This document shows positions 18,980 through 26,709 of a stretch of 64,000 nt of DNA, one piece after another (within the stretch, counting starts at the first letter, position 1; every line of letters starts with the position of its first letter). The position numbers were made by a program, and so were the translations under genes. The notes under the pieces were generated by a model, which was given only the letters and a program-made list of their open reading frames with translations, ran no database searches and was not told where the DNA came from. The stretch comes from an uncultured Veillonella sp. (GTDB taxonomy: Bacteria; Bacillota; Negativicutes; Veillonellales; Veillonellaceae). The stretch is taken from contig NZ_CAKQFJ010000004.1 of the NCBI RefSeq assembly GCF_934230905.1, positions 36,840 to 100,839 on the forward strand, in the 5' to 3' direction.

Positions 18980-19369
18980 TTATTCAACTACGATAGCTTT
19001 TTCAGATTCCCACAAACCATGGATATTGCAGTAAGATACAGCAATTAATTTACCAGATTTTTTCAAGGATACTGCTAATGTACCTTCAGAAACTGCTACT
19101 ACAGGACCTTCATTTGCTGTTGCACCATCACCATGTACGTTGAAGGATACTTCACCAACTTCGAAAGGCAATTGAGTGCCTTCAGCTACAAAGTACAATT
19201 TAATCCAATTAATGTGATGTTCTACAGTATTTGGATGAGCAATATCTTTACCAACGGACAAGTTTACGTGGAAAGTTTCACCAGCTTTAACTTTGTCAGC
19301 AGCTTCAATAACAGGAACGTGTTTTTCAGTAGCGAAATCGCCAGATTTAATGTAATCATGTACAGCCAT
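18980..19369 (-). CDS. Superoxide reductase (neelaredoxin/desulfoferrodoxin family)
   Basis: Reduces superoxide to peroxide in anaerobes at a single non-haem Fe(His)4Cys centre. The iron ligands are visible: EKHVPVI with the first His and the lid Glu, NTVEHHINWIKLYF with two His, and SYCNIHGLW with the Cys and last His. There is no N-terminal rubredoxin-like Cys4 site, so it is the one-iron class, about 129 residues. I start at the ATG at 19369 because AGGAGG lies just upstream; an upstream extension has no such site. Confidence 0.92.
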   Translation of the reverse strand: MAVHDYIKSGDFATEKHVPVIEAADKVKAGETFHVNLSVGKDIAHPNTVEHHINWIKLYFVAEGTQLPFEVGEVSFNVHGDGATANEGPVVAVSEGTLAVSLKKSGKLIAVSYCNIHGLWESEKAIVVE

Positions 19370-19470
19370 AATTAACCTCCTGATTATAGTTATATACATA
19401 CTTAATGTCTAATAATGTTAGCACCTTGTGCTTATATCTATATTATACATTTTCGATATAGTTTAGGCAA

Positions 19471-19706
19471 GGACTTTTTCGAAAATTTTCTATTTATTTG
19501 TAAAGGGATGGCTGCTGTGGCTCCATCGGCCGGGTCTTCCTATAGGAAGGGCCAAAAGTCGCCTCAGCAGCCATCCCTTTACAGCACTCTAGAAAATTTT
19601 CGGAAAACTCCATGGTGAGAGGGAAAAACCGGCCAGGTCTGTCCCTTCGGGACAGGGCCAAAATCGCATCCATCCATCTATAGGTCATTGGCTTCGCCTC
19701 GACCTA
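19471..19706. repeat. Nested inverted-repeat element after cobO
   Basis: A GC-rich block with no convincing gene. The outer pair (about 19471-19517 and 19566-19611) matches over more than 40 bases except for a symmetrical 7-base internal loop and two mismatches. Inside is CGGCCGGGTCT, a TTCCTATAGGAA palindrome, then GGGCCAAAAGTCGC. A second unit at 19628-19667 repeats the layout: CGGCCAGGTCT, hairpin TGTCCCTTCGGGACA, GGGCCAAAATCGC. A third small hairpin (19681-19706) abuts the cobO stop. It may be a structured RNA, a REP/MITE-like repeat or an elaborate transcript end. Confidence 0.7.
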
Positions 19707-20249
19707 CTAAAACTCAATTCCTTTTGCCGCTTTTATGCCTTTTTCGTAAGCGTGTTTTACTACGTTCATTTCGGTCACTGTATCAGCGATGTTGATGATT
19801 TCAGGTTTTGCATAGCGGCCTGTTAGGATGACATGTAGTCGCTCTGGTTTGTGTTTAAGCATATCTACAACGGAGTTAACGTCAATGAGTTCATAGTTAA
19901 TAGCATTGTTGATTTCGTCCATAACAATGAGATCCCATTTGTCGGAATTAACCTCTTCTACTAAGGTTCTCCACGCTTCTTGAGCTGCTGCTTTATGTTT
20001 TTCTAGTTCATCTACAGTCACCTTATCTCGATTGTAGTAGATAAATCCTTTGCCCATGGATTTAATGGTAACCGCATCCCCCAGTTTTTTCAGGCCTTCT
20101 AGTTCACCGTAACCATGACCGCTTTTGATGAATTGTAGAATCAAAACTTTCAAACCTTGTCCTACAGCACGTAAAACCACACCTAGTGCCGCTGTTGTCT
20201 TTCCTTTACCATTGCCAGTGTTGACAAGAATTAAACCACGTTCACTCAT
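19707..20249 (-). CDS. cobO: Cob(I)yrinic acid a,c-diamide adenosyltransferase
   Basis: CobO/BtuR-type ATP:corrinoid adenosyltransferase of 180 residues. The P-loop GNGKGKTTAALGVVLRA lies near the N-terminus, and the conserved WDLIVMDEINNAINY and HVILTGRYAKPEII follow. It installs the 5'-deoxyadenosyl group on cobalt. It is the last gene of the cobalamin region on the minus strand, after cbiA. An AGGAG site precedes the ATG. Confidence 0.95.
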   Translation of the reverse strand: MSERGLILVNTGNGKGKTTAALGVVLRAVGQGLKVLILQFIKSGHGYGELEGLKKLGDAVTIKSMGKGFIYYNRDKVTVDELEKHKAAAQEAWRTLVEEVNSDKWDLIVMDEINNAINYELIDVNSVVDMLKHKPERLHVILTGRYAKPEIINIADTVTEMNVVKHAYEKGIKAAKGIEF

Positions 20250-20331
20250 TTTCTACTCCTATTATGTCATACTATTATATAGCGCTGCAATCTATTATTA
20301 TGATGATGATTTGAATACTACTACAACAAAT

Positions 20332-21705
20332 CTATTTAACATGACTGAAAGCTTCGCACATATCTACAAAATGCTTAGCCCCTTCAAGAGAACCAGCAAA
20401 GTTAAGATGTAGATAGGATGCCAACACATTATCGGTAGCATAGCCTCCATCATAGGACTGAGGTTTTCTACCACCTTCTAAATGAAAGGCCCACGGAAAT
20501 TCTTCTATGGTAGGTTCCATGGTTGAGAAATGGAATTCATGCCCATGCAAAGATGTTCCTGTATTGCCAAGTAATGTGTCGCGTTTAGCTGTTGCCGTTA
20601 CATATCCTACCTTTTGCAGTTTTTGTTGCATTACACAATTAGCAGGCACAACGCCAACTGTATCAAACACATTTCCATCAAAATCGTGAATATGTTCACA
20701 AAGGTACATAAGGCCACCACATTCAGCATAGATAGGCATATGATATTGATTAGCTTTACGGATTGATTCCTTCATAGCCGTATTTACGGATAAAGCCTGC
20801 AAGAACATTTCAGGAAAACCACCGCCAAATACGAGGCCATCTACATCAGGAATAACACTATCTTTTAACGGACTAAAGTAAACTAGTTCAGCACCTTGTG
20901 CTTCAAGCGCAGACAAGCTTGCTGGGTAGTAGAACGAAAAGGCTTCATCATAAGCAACGCCAATTTTCGTTCGTTTTGTAACACCCTTGGTTATATCAAT
21001 CGGTGCCGGCATAGGTGTAGCACTGGCCGCCACCTTATAGAGCGCCTCTAAATCCACCATAGATTCCACGGCATGCTGAATCGTTGCAATAGCCTCTGTA
21101 GGATCAACTTCTGTAACCGGTGTCAAACCAAGATGACGTTCAGGAGAATGCATGCGATCATCACGGCGTATAGCACCAATAACAGGAACGCCAATTTTTT
21201 CCATACCTTCGCGAACCATACGTTCATGATTATCAGAACCTAAACGATTTAAAATGACGCCTTTAAAATCCACATCCTTATCATACTCTCTAAAGCCCAT
21301 GGCAATGGCCGCAGCGCTTTCACCCATAGCCTTGCAATCAATAACGAGTACAACAGGAGCACCTAATTGCTTAGCGATTTGAGCCGTACTGCTCACACCT
21401 TCACGACCGCCATCATAGAGGCCCATAACGCCTTCAATAATGGCTAGGTCTGCATCACCCGCCATGGATGCAAAAAATGATGGCAATGTATCCGGTGGGA
21501 CTAACCAGGAATCTAAATTATAACTTTCACGGCCCGATGCAATTTTATGAAAGCCCGGATCAATATAATCCGGGCCCACTTTAAAGGATTGCACCCCATG
21601 GCCACTTGCTCGATACGCTGCGAGAAGGCCCGCAACAATAGTTGTTTTGCCAACACCAGAATTAGTACCAGCTATAACAACACGTGGAATGGGTACAGTA
21701 TTCAT
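20332..21705 (-). CDS. cbiA: Cobyrinate a,c-diamide synthase
   Basis: Glutamine-dependent ATP-using enzyme that amidates the a and c side chains of cobyrinate. It has 457 residues. The P-loop domain starts RVVIAGTNSGVGKTTIVAGL, with VGPDYIDPGFH soon after. The C-terminal glutamine amidotransferase part has the nucleophile region MPIYAECGGLMYLCEHI and a late HGHEFHFS histidine. It lies between cbiL and cobO in the same orientation. Confidence 0.96.
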   Translation of the reverse strand: MNTVPIPRVVIAGTNSGVGKTTIVAGLLAAYRASGHGVQSFKVGPDYIDPGFHKIASGRESYNLDSWLVPPDTLPSFFASMAGDADLAIIEGVMGLYDGGREGVSSTAQIAKQLGAPVVLVIDCKAMGESAAAIAMGFREYDKDVDFKGVILNRLGSDNHERMVREGMEKIGVPVIGAIRRDDRMHSPERHLGLTPVTEVDPTEAIATIQHAVESMVDLEALYKVAASATPMPAPIDITKGVTKRTKIGVAYDEAFSFYYPASLSALEAQGAELVYFSPLKDSVIPDVDGLVFGGGFPEMFLQALSVNTAMKESIRKANQYHMPIYAECGGLMYLCEHIHDFDGNVFDTVGVVPANCVMQQKLQKVGYVTATAKRDTLLGNTGTSLHGHEFHFSTMEPTIEEFPWAFHLEGGRKPQSYDGGYATDNVLASYLHLNFAGSLEGAKHFVDMCEAFSHVK

Positions 21706-21776
21706 ATGTATTACCTCTTATTAATACTATCCATGTAACTTTTACACAAGCACTACAGATAACAGAGAATAGTTAA

Positions 21777-22484
21777 TTAACGATCTTTACGTTTTGCTAA
21801 AATTGTAGATAAGTAGTTTAATTTCTTGTCTTTTGGCATATTATCGAGACCTACGAAAACTTGTTCATCAGGCAAACCAACACGAGAAATCATAACGGCA
21901 TCATCAGCCATATTATGTTTCAATAATACATCTTGCACTTCATCAAAGTTTTTATACACCTTCATAATAACTGCATCATCAGCAACAGCCAATACAGCAT
22001 CAATTTTTTCCTTTGGTGCAGTAGCTGGAACAATCGCCAATACTTCTTCTTTTTCTACAATTGGATAGCCAAGATGGGAACCAATAGCACAGAACGCAGT
22101 AATACCAGGGATTGTTTCAATTTCATAACCTGTATTTTCAATCAAGCGATACACATACATATATGTACTGTAGAACATTGGATCACCAAGTGTTAAGAAA
22201 ACAACTTGTTTACCTTGTTCTAAATACGATACGATAATGCGCTTCGCTTCTTCCCAACCTTCTTGTTGTGTAGCATCATCTAATACCATTGGAAATACAA
22301 CAGGTACAATTTCAGTATGTTCTTGAATATATGGTTTTGCAATATTAAGTGCTACAGAACCATCTTTTTTCTCTGTTTTAGGTGTAATAATAATGTCTGC
22401 TTCGCCTACAATGCGCGCAGCTTTCACAGTCATTAATTCAGAGTCCCCAGGACCAACACCTATACCATATAATTTACCTTTCAT
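21777..22484 (-). CDS. cbiL: Cobalt-precorrin-2 C20-methyltransferase
   Basis: SAM-dependent corrin ring methyltransferase of 235 residues with the tetrapyrrole methylase fold. The N-terminus YGIGVGPGDSELMTVKAARI is the SAM-binding signature. It is followed by VVFLTLGDPMFYSTYMYV and ETIPGITAFCAIGSHLGYPI. This pattern fits CbiL/CobI, which methylates C20 early in the pathway. It sits about 90 bases after the cytosolic cbiK. Confidence 0.93.
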   Translation of the reverse strand: MKGKLYGIGVGPGDSELMTVKAARIVGEADIIITPKTEKKDGSVALNIAKPYIQEHTEIVPVVFPMVLDDATQQEGWEEAKRIIVSYLEQGKQVVFLTLGDPMFYSTYMYVYRLIENTGYEIETIPGITAFCAIGSHLGYPIVEKEEVLAIVPATAPKEKIDAVLAVADDAVIMKVYKNFDEVQDVLLKHNMADDAVMISRVGLPDEQVFVGLDNMPKDKKLNYLSTILAKRKDR

Positions 22485-22576
22485 GATGATTCTCCTATTC
22501 TATATTTCAATATGATTAACATTAGTATTATACCTAATTCGTTAAATATATACAAAAATTTTGTGAAATTTACACC

Positions 22577-23431
22577 TTATTTTACATTAGGAATAGATGG
22601 TCTATGGCTACTACGTTTACCATATACATCATCAATACAATCTTGAATATGTTGACAATAAATATCTTGAATCTCTGTATATTCACCTAATGCATGTTGC
22701 ATTTCTTCTACTTCATAGCCGGCCTCACGTAATATATTTACTACGCTATCCTCTTCATCACCAAATAAGTCATTAAGCGCATGATCACCGAGTACGAGAA
22801 GCAATGGGTGTACAAAAATTTTATTAGGAATCTTACCATCAAGCCATTCCCAAGGTATAGCAATATCCTCAACGTAAGGAGCACTTTCTAAAGTGGCAAC
22901 ACGAACATGATTAAGGCCACTGCGAATCAATTGGTATTGCAAATAACCATACGCAGAGTTACCAGAGCCCAATCCACCATGACCAACAAATAACAAACCA
23001 TCTTCGTCGCTAATAGCTAATGATTTCACAAATGTGTCGATTAAAATTTGATAATCATTTGGGTGTTCTTCTTGTCCCATATAGTATACCAACGGACGAC
23101 CAACACGCAAGGTGTTAAGTTCTTGTGCTCGTTCATGATGCAAGATATTTCCTTTTAACTTATCGAATTCTTCACCACCAGTGAAATGTAATGGTTGCAC
23201 ATAAATGTCTGTATATCCGTCATTAATAAGAGCATCTAAAGCACCTTGCTCTGTAGGAATCTCAATGCCACGATCACGCAAACGCTTTACGATGATACGC
23301 GATGAAAAGGCTAGTCGCACCTCATAATTTGTATATTTTTCTTTAATATGATTTACAACAGCATCAATCTGGTTTTCGCGAGCTGAATCAACTGTCGATC
23401 CAAATGCCACTACTAATATAGCTTGTTTCAT
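22577..23431 (-). CDS. cbiK: Sirohydrochlorin cobaltochelatase (cytosolic)
   Basis: Class II chelatase that inserts cobalt into sirohydrochlorin, 284 residues without a signal peptide. Both metal/proton histidines typical of CbiK are present: LLFVGHGGLGSGNSAY near residue 150 and HPLLLVLGDHALND near residue 210. The start ILVVAFGSTVDSARENQI is family-typical. It lies upstream of cbiL, so it is the likely pathway enzyme among the three CbiK paralogues in this window. Confidence 0.93.
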   Translation of the reverse strand: MKQAILVVAFGSTVDSARENQIDAVVNHIKEKYTNYEVRLAFSSRIIVKRLRDRGIEIPTEQGALDALINDGYTDIYVQPLHFTGGEEFDKLKGNILHHERAQELNTLRVGRPLVYYMGQEEHPNDYQILIDTFVKSLAISDEDGLLFVGHGGLGSGNSAYGYLQYQLIRSGLNHVRVATLESAPYVEDIAIPWEWLDGKIPNKIFVHPLLLVLGDHALNDLFGDEEDSVVNILREAGYEVEEMQHALGEYTEIQDIYCQHIQDCIDDVYGKRSSHRPSIPNVK

Positions 23432-23554
23432 AACCGTCTCCTTATTTTATATAATTCACTACTCATCATACCATACGTATTCATATAGTGGGATACCATA
23501 CCATGTATAAAAAACCTATTATGATTAACTTTCATAACCTTATATGACTTAAAA

Positions 23555-23580
23555 AGCACCTGTCTTCAAAGACAGATGCT
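23555..23580 (-). terminator. Terminator of the second cbiK paralogue
   Basis: Arms AGCACCTGTCTT and AAGACAGATGCT have one mismatch and a short loop, with TTTTT next on the minus strand. It separates the paralogue from the cytosolic cbiK. Confidence 0.75.
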
Positions 23581-23637
23581 CTTTAATGATAGTGTGTATT
23601 TATGAGAGGGTTTATATTACAACCTTATCAAAAGCAA

Positions 23638-24519
23638 TTAGGAAATCATTCCTTGTGCCTCCATGCGAGAAGGTCGAATAACAGTTTGATATGATTCGCG
23701 TTGAGGGCTGCGTTTTCTATCAGACATACGAATTGCTTGGCCTAAATGTTTCAAGAACAAATCTTGTACATAGGGATTTTCACCAAGGCCTTCATTCCAA
23801 ATATCTACATTGTATCCTTGTTCTGTAAGAAGTGCATAAATAGAATCAGAACGATCACCGCCAAGGTAATCCATTAAATGAGTAGAACCAATCAAAGCTA
23901 ATGGTACAACAAGCACATCTTTATGACCCATTCGATCTACCAATGTTAAGGCTTGCTTAAATGTAGGGAAACCATTTGTGGTAAATACAGCTACATTAGG
24001 AGCAGAACCATACATGGCTTTCAATTGTAATGTGGAGAATTCCAATTGATTTTGACCATTTGCCATTAATAAAACGGATTTATTAAGAGATTTAGTGTTA
24101 ATATGACGCATAATCCCATCTAATGTAGCTTCATAATCATCAGCGTAATTTTTAACACCTAATGATGTTAATAAGGGCTTACCAATATTAACTTGAGAGA
24201 AATTATATTCACTGCTATGTAAAAATTTAAGTGCTTGCTTACGCATTTGTTGATAGCATTGATCCGCTACGAGTGTAATCGGCTGAATATATACCTCATC
24301 AATTCCCTTGCGACTAAACTCTTGCATGACGTCGGTGAAAGAAGCAATCGTATCATCATATTTTTCATTCCACTTTTCCACTAATGCATCAGACAAAAAT
24401 ACACGTCGTACCTCTACATCTTTATATAAAGAACGAACTTTAGACTCTATAATACCAATGGATGTTTCCACCGCTTCTTTATAAATTGATCCAAAGGATG
24501 CAATGATTATACCTTTCAT
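23638..24519 (-). CDS. Divergent CbiK-family paralogue lacking a catalytic His
   Basis: A 293-residue protein with the CbiK fold (start MKGIIIASFGSIYKEAVET). At the position of the first catalytic His, where the other two paralogues have GHGG or AHGT, it reads LLMANGQN, so His is replaced by Asn. The second site keeps a His (ALIGSTHLMDYLGGDRSD). It may bind tetrapyrrole or metal without the usual chelatase chemistry. GGAGGT precedes the chosen ATG. A near-consensus Fur box lies about 45-60 bases upstream, so iron control is likely. It is followed by its own terminator. Confidence 0.85.
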   Translation of the reverse strand: MKGIIIASFGSIYKEAVETSIGIIESKVRSLYKDVEVRRVFLSDALVEKWNEKYDDTIASFTDVMQEFSRKGIDEVYIQPITLVADQCYQQMRKQALKFLHSSEYNFSQVNIGKPLLTSLGVKNYADDYEATLDGIMRHINTKSLNKSVLLMANGQNQLEFSTLQLKAMYGSAPNVAVFTTNGFPTFKQALTLVDRMGHKDVLVVPLALIGSTHLMDYLGGDRSDSIYALLTEQGYNVDIWNEGLGENPYVQDLFLKHLGQAIRMSDRKRSPQRESYQTVIRPSRMEAQGMIS

Positions 24520-24548
24520 ATGTGACCTCCATATACCCATATATATGA

Positions 24549-24578
24549 AATAATTTTCATAAATGAAAATTATTATCA
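24549..24578 (-). promoter_or_regulatory. Candidate Fur box upstream of the divergent cbiK paralogue
   Basis: A perfect 12-2-12 palindrome (AATAATTTTCAT, AA, ATGAAAATTATT) overlaps TGAAAATTATTATCA (24564-24578). That 15-mer matches the 7-1-7 Fur consensus TGATAATNATTATCA at all but one position. The location just upstream of a start codon fits an operator. Confidence 0.7.
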
Positions 24579-24589
24579 ACTACTACGTA

Positions 24590-24864
24590 CTAATCATACA
24601 GGATTAGTATATGAAAGTCAATGAGAAATATTATCATATAATATTTCAGTTCACATCTTGATATACGTCCCCGCCAGTTAAATAACTCCAACGACAAAAT
24701 CTTTTTTTTAATCGGTACGATTTTATATAGGGAAAACTCATCTAAAAATTGTTCAAATCCACCAAAATCAATTCTTATAAAATTAGAGCCGACCTTTTCA
24801 ATACAATCTGATAAGCCATAGTCATTACAATATCTTTTACTTTCATATTTTGTAATACTTTCAT
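24590..24864 (-). pseudogene. Possible frameshifted small ORF
   Basis: AGAGGTCAATTC precedes an ATG at 24864, but this frame stops after about 29 codons. A second frame stays open from just after that start to 24590 and encodes a protein-like sequence (for example KRYCNDYGLSDCIEKVGSNF). One early frameshift would join the start to this frame. It is homologous to nothing I recognise and could be a remnant or a sequencing error. Confidence 0.3.
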
Positions 24865-24877
24865 GAATTGACCTCTT

Positions 24878-25441
24878 TTAAACCGATGGCTTTACAAAAA
24901 TTAGATAAAAAACATATATGTTCACAACAGGCACTATAAGAAAGAAAATCCAAAGACCACTATTACCACTATCATGAAGTCTTCGAACAAGTAAACTAAA
25001 AAAAGGAATACACAAAATAGCAACTATAAATACATTTATCATCACTATACTATTTTGTCCCATAATTTTAGGAATAAATGGTACAAAATAACTCAATACC
25101 ATAGATAGAATAGAAAACAAAACCGTAAAAAGTAACAATTCATCTCTAGATGAACGACCAATAAAATTGAATACATCCTTTATAAATACATTATGTAAGA
25201 CATCCATAAATTCCAAGTCATCTTTTGTAGACTCTTTATTATTTATATCCTTAATTTCATCGGTTCTTCGAATTAAATCGAGCCACAACTTTCGAAATTT
25301 ACTTTTAATAATCGATACGTTCAACGGATCAACAACTAAATCCGTTCCATCCCAAAATCCAGACTTCGGTTGTTCTCCATACCGATTTATTTTATTTCCG
25401 GGAACCAATAGCAATAATAATATAATTCTATTCATAATCAT
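24878..25441 (-). CDS. DUF805 membrane protein, probably the 3' part of a split gene
   Basis: 187 residues. Residues from about 95 onward form a DUF805-like domain: FNFIGRSSRDELLLF, then three membrane segments with RRLHDSGNSGLW between them. The N-terminus is odd: LLLLLVPGNKINRYGEQP matches the C-terminal tail of DUF805 proteins (GTPGENRFGPDP type). That suggests it belongs to the upstream ORF. No ribosome-binding site precedes the apparent start at 25441. Removing one T from a T8 run at 25442-25449 would fuse both ORFs into one tandem DUF805 protein. Confidence 0.6.
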   Translation of the reverse strand: MIMNRIILLLLLVPGNKINRYGEQPKSGFWDGTDLVVDPLNVSIIKSKFRKLWLDLIRRTDEIKDINNKESTKDDLEFMDVLHNVFIKDVFNFIGRSSRDELLLFTVLFSILSMVLSYFVPFIPKIMGQNSIVMINVFIVAILCIPFFSLLVRRLHDSGNSGLWIFFLIVPVVNIYVFYLIFVKPSV

Positions 25442-25871
25442 AAAAAAAATACGATTTATTTAGATTAAGTATAGAACTTGCTCCTGATTTAGTTATAGAT
25501 ATTATAAAGTTATCGGGACTAACGAAAAAGGTTCCTCCCTGCCAGAGCGTAATTAAGGAACTAACCATAACAACCAATATGATACCTACATATCTGTGAA
25601 TACCATAATCCTGACATCGATACCCCAATACTATTAAAAATAATATATTGGTAGTCATCTCTACTCCATAAAACAAATACTCATACGGCATTGGATTAAT
25701 AAAAAAAGCTACACTCAACGTAAGTAAATATATATAAATTATGGTTGTATAGTAAATTAACGCAGTTGTTATGTTTATTCGTCTATTTTTAAAAATACTG
25801 GTTACTCGCAAAGATTCTATATTATCTTTAAACAATCTTATTTCATTATCTATGTTTATATATTTACTCAT
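25428..25871 (-). CDS. Membrane protein, probable 5' part of the split DUF805 gene
   Basis: About 147 residues with three or four membrane segments (TALIYYTTIIYIYLLTLSVA, TNILFLIVLGYRCQDYG, YVGIILVVMVSSLITL). The stretch YRCQDYGIHRYVGII resembles the RRLHD...W signature of DUF805. It ends at the T8 tract (minus strand) where the downstream ORF takes over in another frame, overlapping it by 14 bases. The start is uncertain: the ATG at 25871 has only a weak upstream site, and a GTG lies at 25898. Confidence 0.55.
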   Translation of the reverse strand: MSKYINIDNEIRLFKDNIESLRVTSIFKNRRINITTALIYYTTIIYIYLLTLSVAFFINPMPYEYLFYGVEMTTNILFLIVLGYRCQDYGIHRYVGIILVVMVSSLITLWQGGTFFVSPDNFIISITKSGASSILNLNKSYFFYDYE

Positions 25872-25945
25872 TCTATATAAGACACTTTCTATAAACACTT
25901 AATTAATATCAAGTAAACGCCAAGCTATTACAAAATATATATTTG

Positions 25946-26398
25946 TTAAGAGTTTATAGCAACTACAAATCTATATGTCGCTATAAGTATAACTAGTAAT
26001 TTTAAAACAAATGTCATCTCACTTTGTATCGACCACCCCACAAAAATAATATAAGCAAGTATGATGACTGCCCATTTAAACTTATTTTTATGAGCTATAT
26101 TGATTCCCAGTAACTTACCATGCAGTCCTAATAGAATATATAAAAATACTTTTCTTTTTGATCCACACATTCTTAATGCTCGATTATATATAAGCTTATA
26201 CAGTTTTCTTCTTCTATATACAGGTATTAAGAAAATACATGCATATAAAAATGCAGGAAACATACCTTCTAAAACCGCTATAGAGAACTCATAATTAACA
26301 TCTTGCAAACTACCTATAAAGAAACCACCTAATAATATCAACGATGAAACCCATCGAAAACGTTGATCATTTAAAAATTTTAATAATTGTCTCTCCAC
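25946..26398 (-). CDS. Hypothetical multipass membrane protein
   Basis: 150 residues with about four membrane segments (VSSLILLGGFFIGSL, GMFPAFLYACIFLIPV, WAVIILAYIIFVGW, FVLKLLVILIATYRFVVAI) and basic loops (YRRRKLYK, GSKRKVF). I do not recognise it. The likely start is a GTG with GGAGGA about 12 bases upstream. It precedes the DUF805-type ORFs in the same direction and may belong with them. Confidence 0.6.
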   Translation of the reverse strand: MERQLLKFLNDQRFRWVSSLILLGGFFIGSLQDVNYEFSIAVLEGMFPAFLYACIFLIPVYRRRKLYKLIYNRALRMCGSKRKVFLYILLGLHGKLLGINIAHKNKFKWAVIILAYIIFVGWSIQSEMTFVLKLLVILIATYRFVVAINS

Positions 26399-26439
26399 AG
26401 CAAATAAAATCCTCCCAATTAATTTAACATCTTATACAT

Positions 26440-26469
26440 TTAATCATTTTAACCAACCAAAATGATTAA
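26440..26469. repeat. Perfect inverted repeat between divergent genes
   Basis: Arms TTAATCATTTT and AAAATGATTAA with an 8-base loop lie in the 311-base gap between the membrane protein gene (minus) and the exported CbiK gene (plus). It could be a regulator site or a hairpin. The AATGATTA core loosely recalls metal-regulator operators. Confidence 0.4.
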
Positions 26470-26581
26470 TCCTATCATAAATATTGAATTACTTATATTT
26501 ATACCAACATAACTAATAAGAATATTTTTATGAAAAATTGGATTATTCCTCATTTATTATGATTTTTTATAAAAAAATAGT

Positions 26582-26596
26582 TGTATAATTTATACA
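26582..26596. promoter_or_regulatory. 7-1-7 palindrome, Fur-superfamily-like operator
   Basis: TGTATAATTTATACA is a perfect 7-1-7 palindrome, the geometry of Fur/PerR/Zur boxes, about 20 bases before the probable promoter of the exported CbiK gene. The regulator cannot be named from sequence alone. Confidence 0.45.
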
Positions 26597-26615
26597 TGTA
26601 CAGGTATAGGGTTTA

Positions 26616-26644
26616 TTGACATCCATACCATAGGTTGCTACGAT
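26616..26644 (+). promoter_or_regulatory. Probable promoter of the exported cbiK-btuF-like pair
   Basis: TTGACA at 26616-26621, a 17-base spacer, then TACGAT at 26639-26644. This leaves a 5' leader of about 60 bases ending in the site AATGAGGTG before the ATG. I see no cobalamin riboswitch in the leader. Confidence 0.5.
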
Positions 26645-26709
26645 TGATTATAGATTATATAGTTATATCTGCATAGGCAGATGATGTTGTTTAATGAGGT
26701 GATTCACTT

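Noticed and set aside
19415..19688. Two overlapping short ORFs on opposite strands over the inverted-repeat element
   Set aside because: Both follow the palindromic DNA, have no ribosome-binding site and encode no recognisable peptide.
26645..26709. Possible cobalamin riboswitch before the exported cbiK
   Set aside because: No B12-box (GCCACTG-type) sequence is present here or before cbiD. The only CAGTGGC-like match in the region lies inside yajQ coding sequence.
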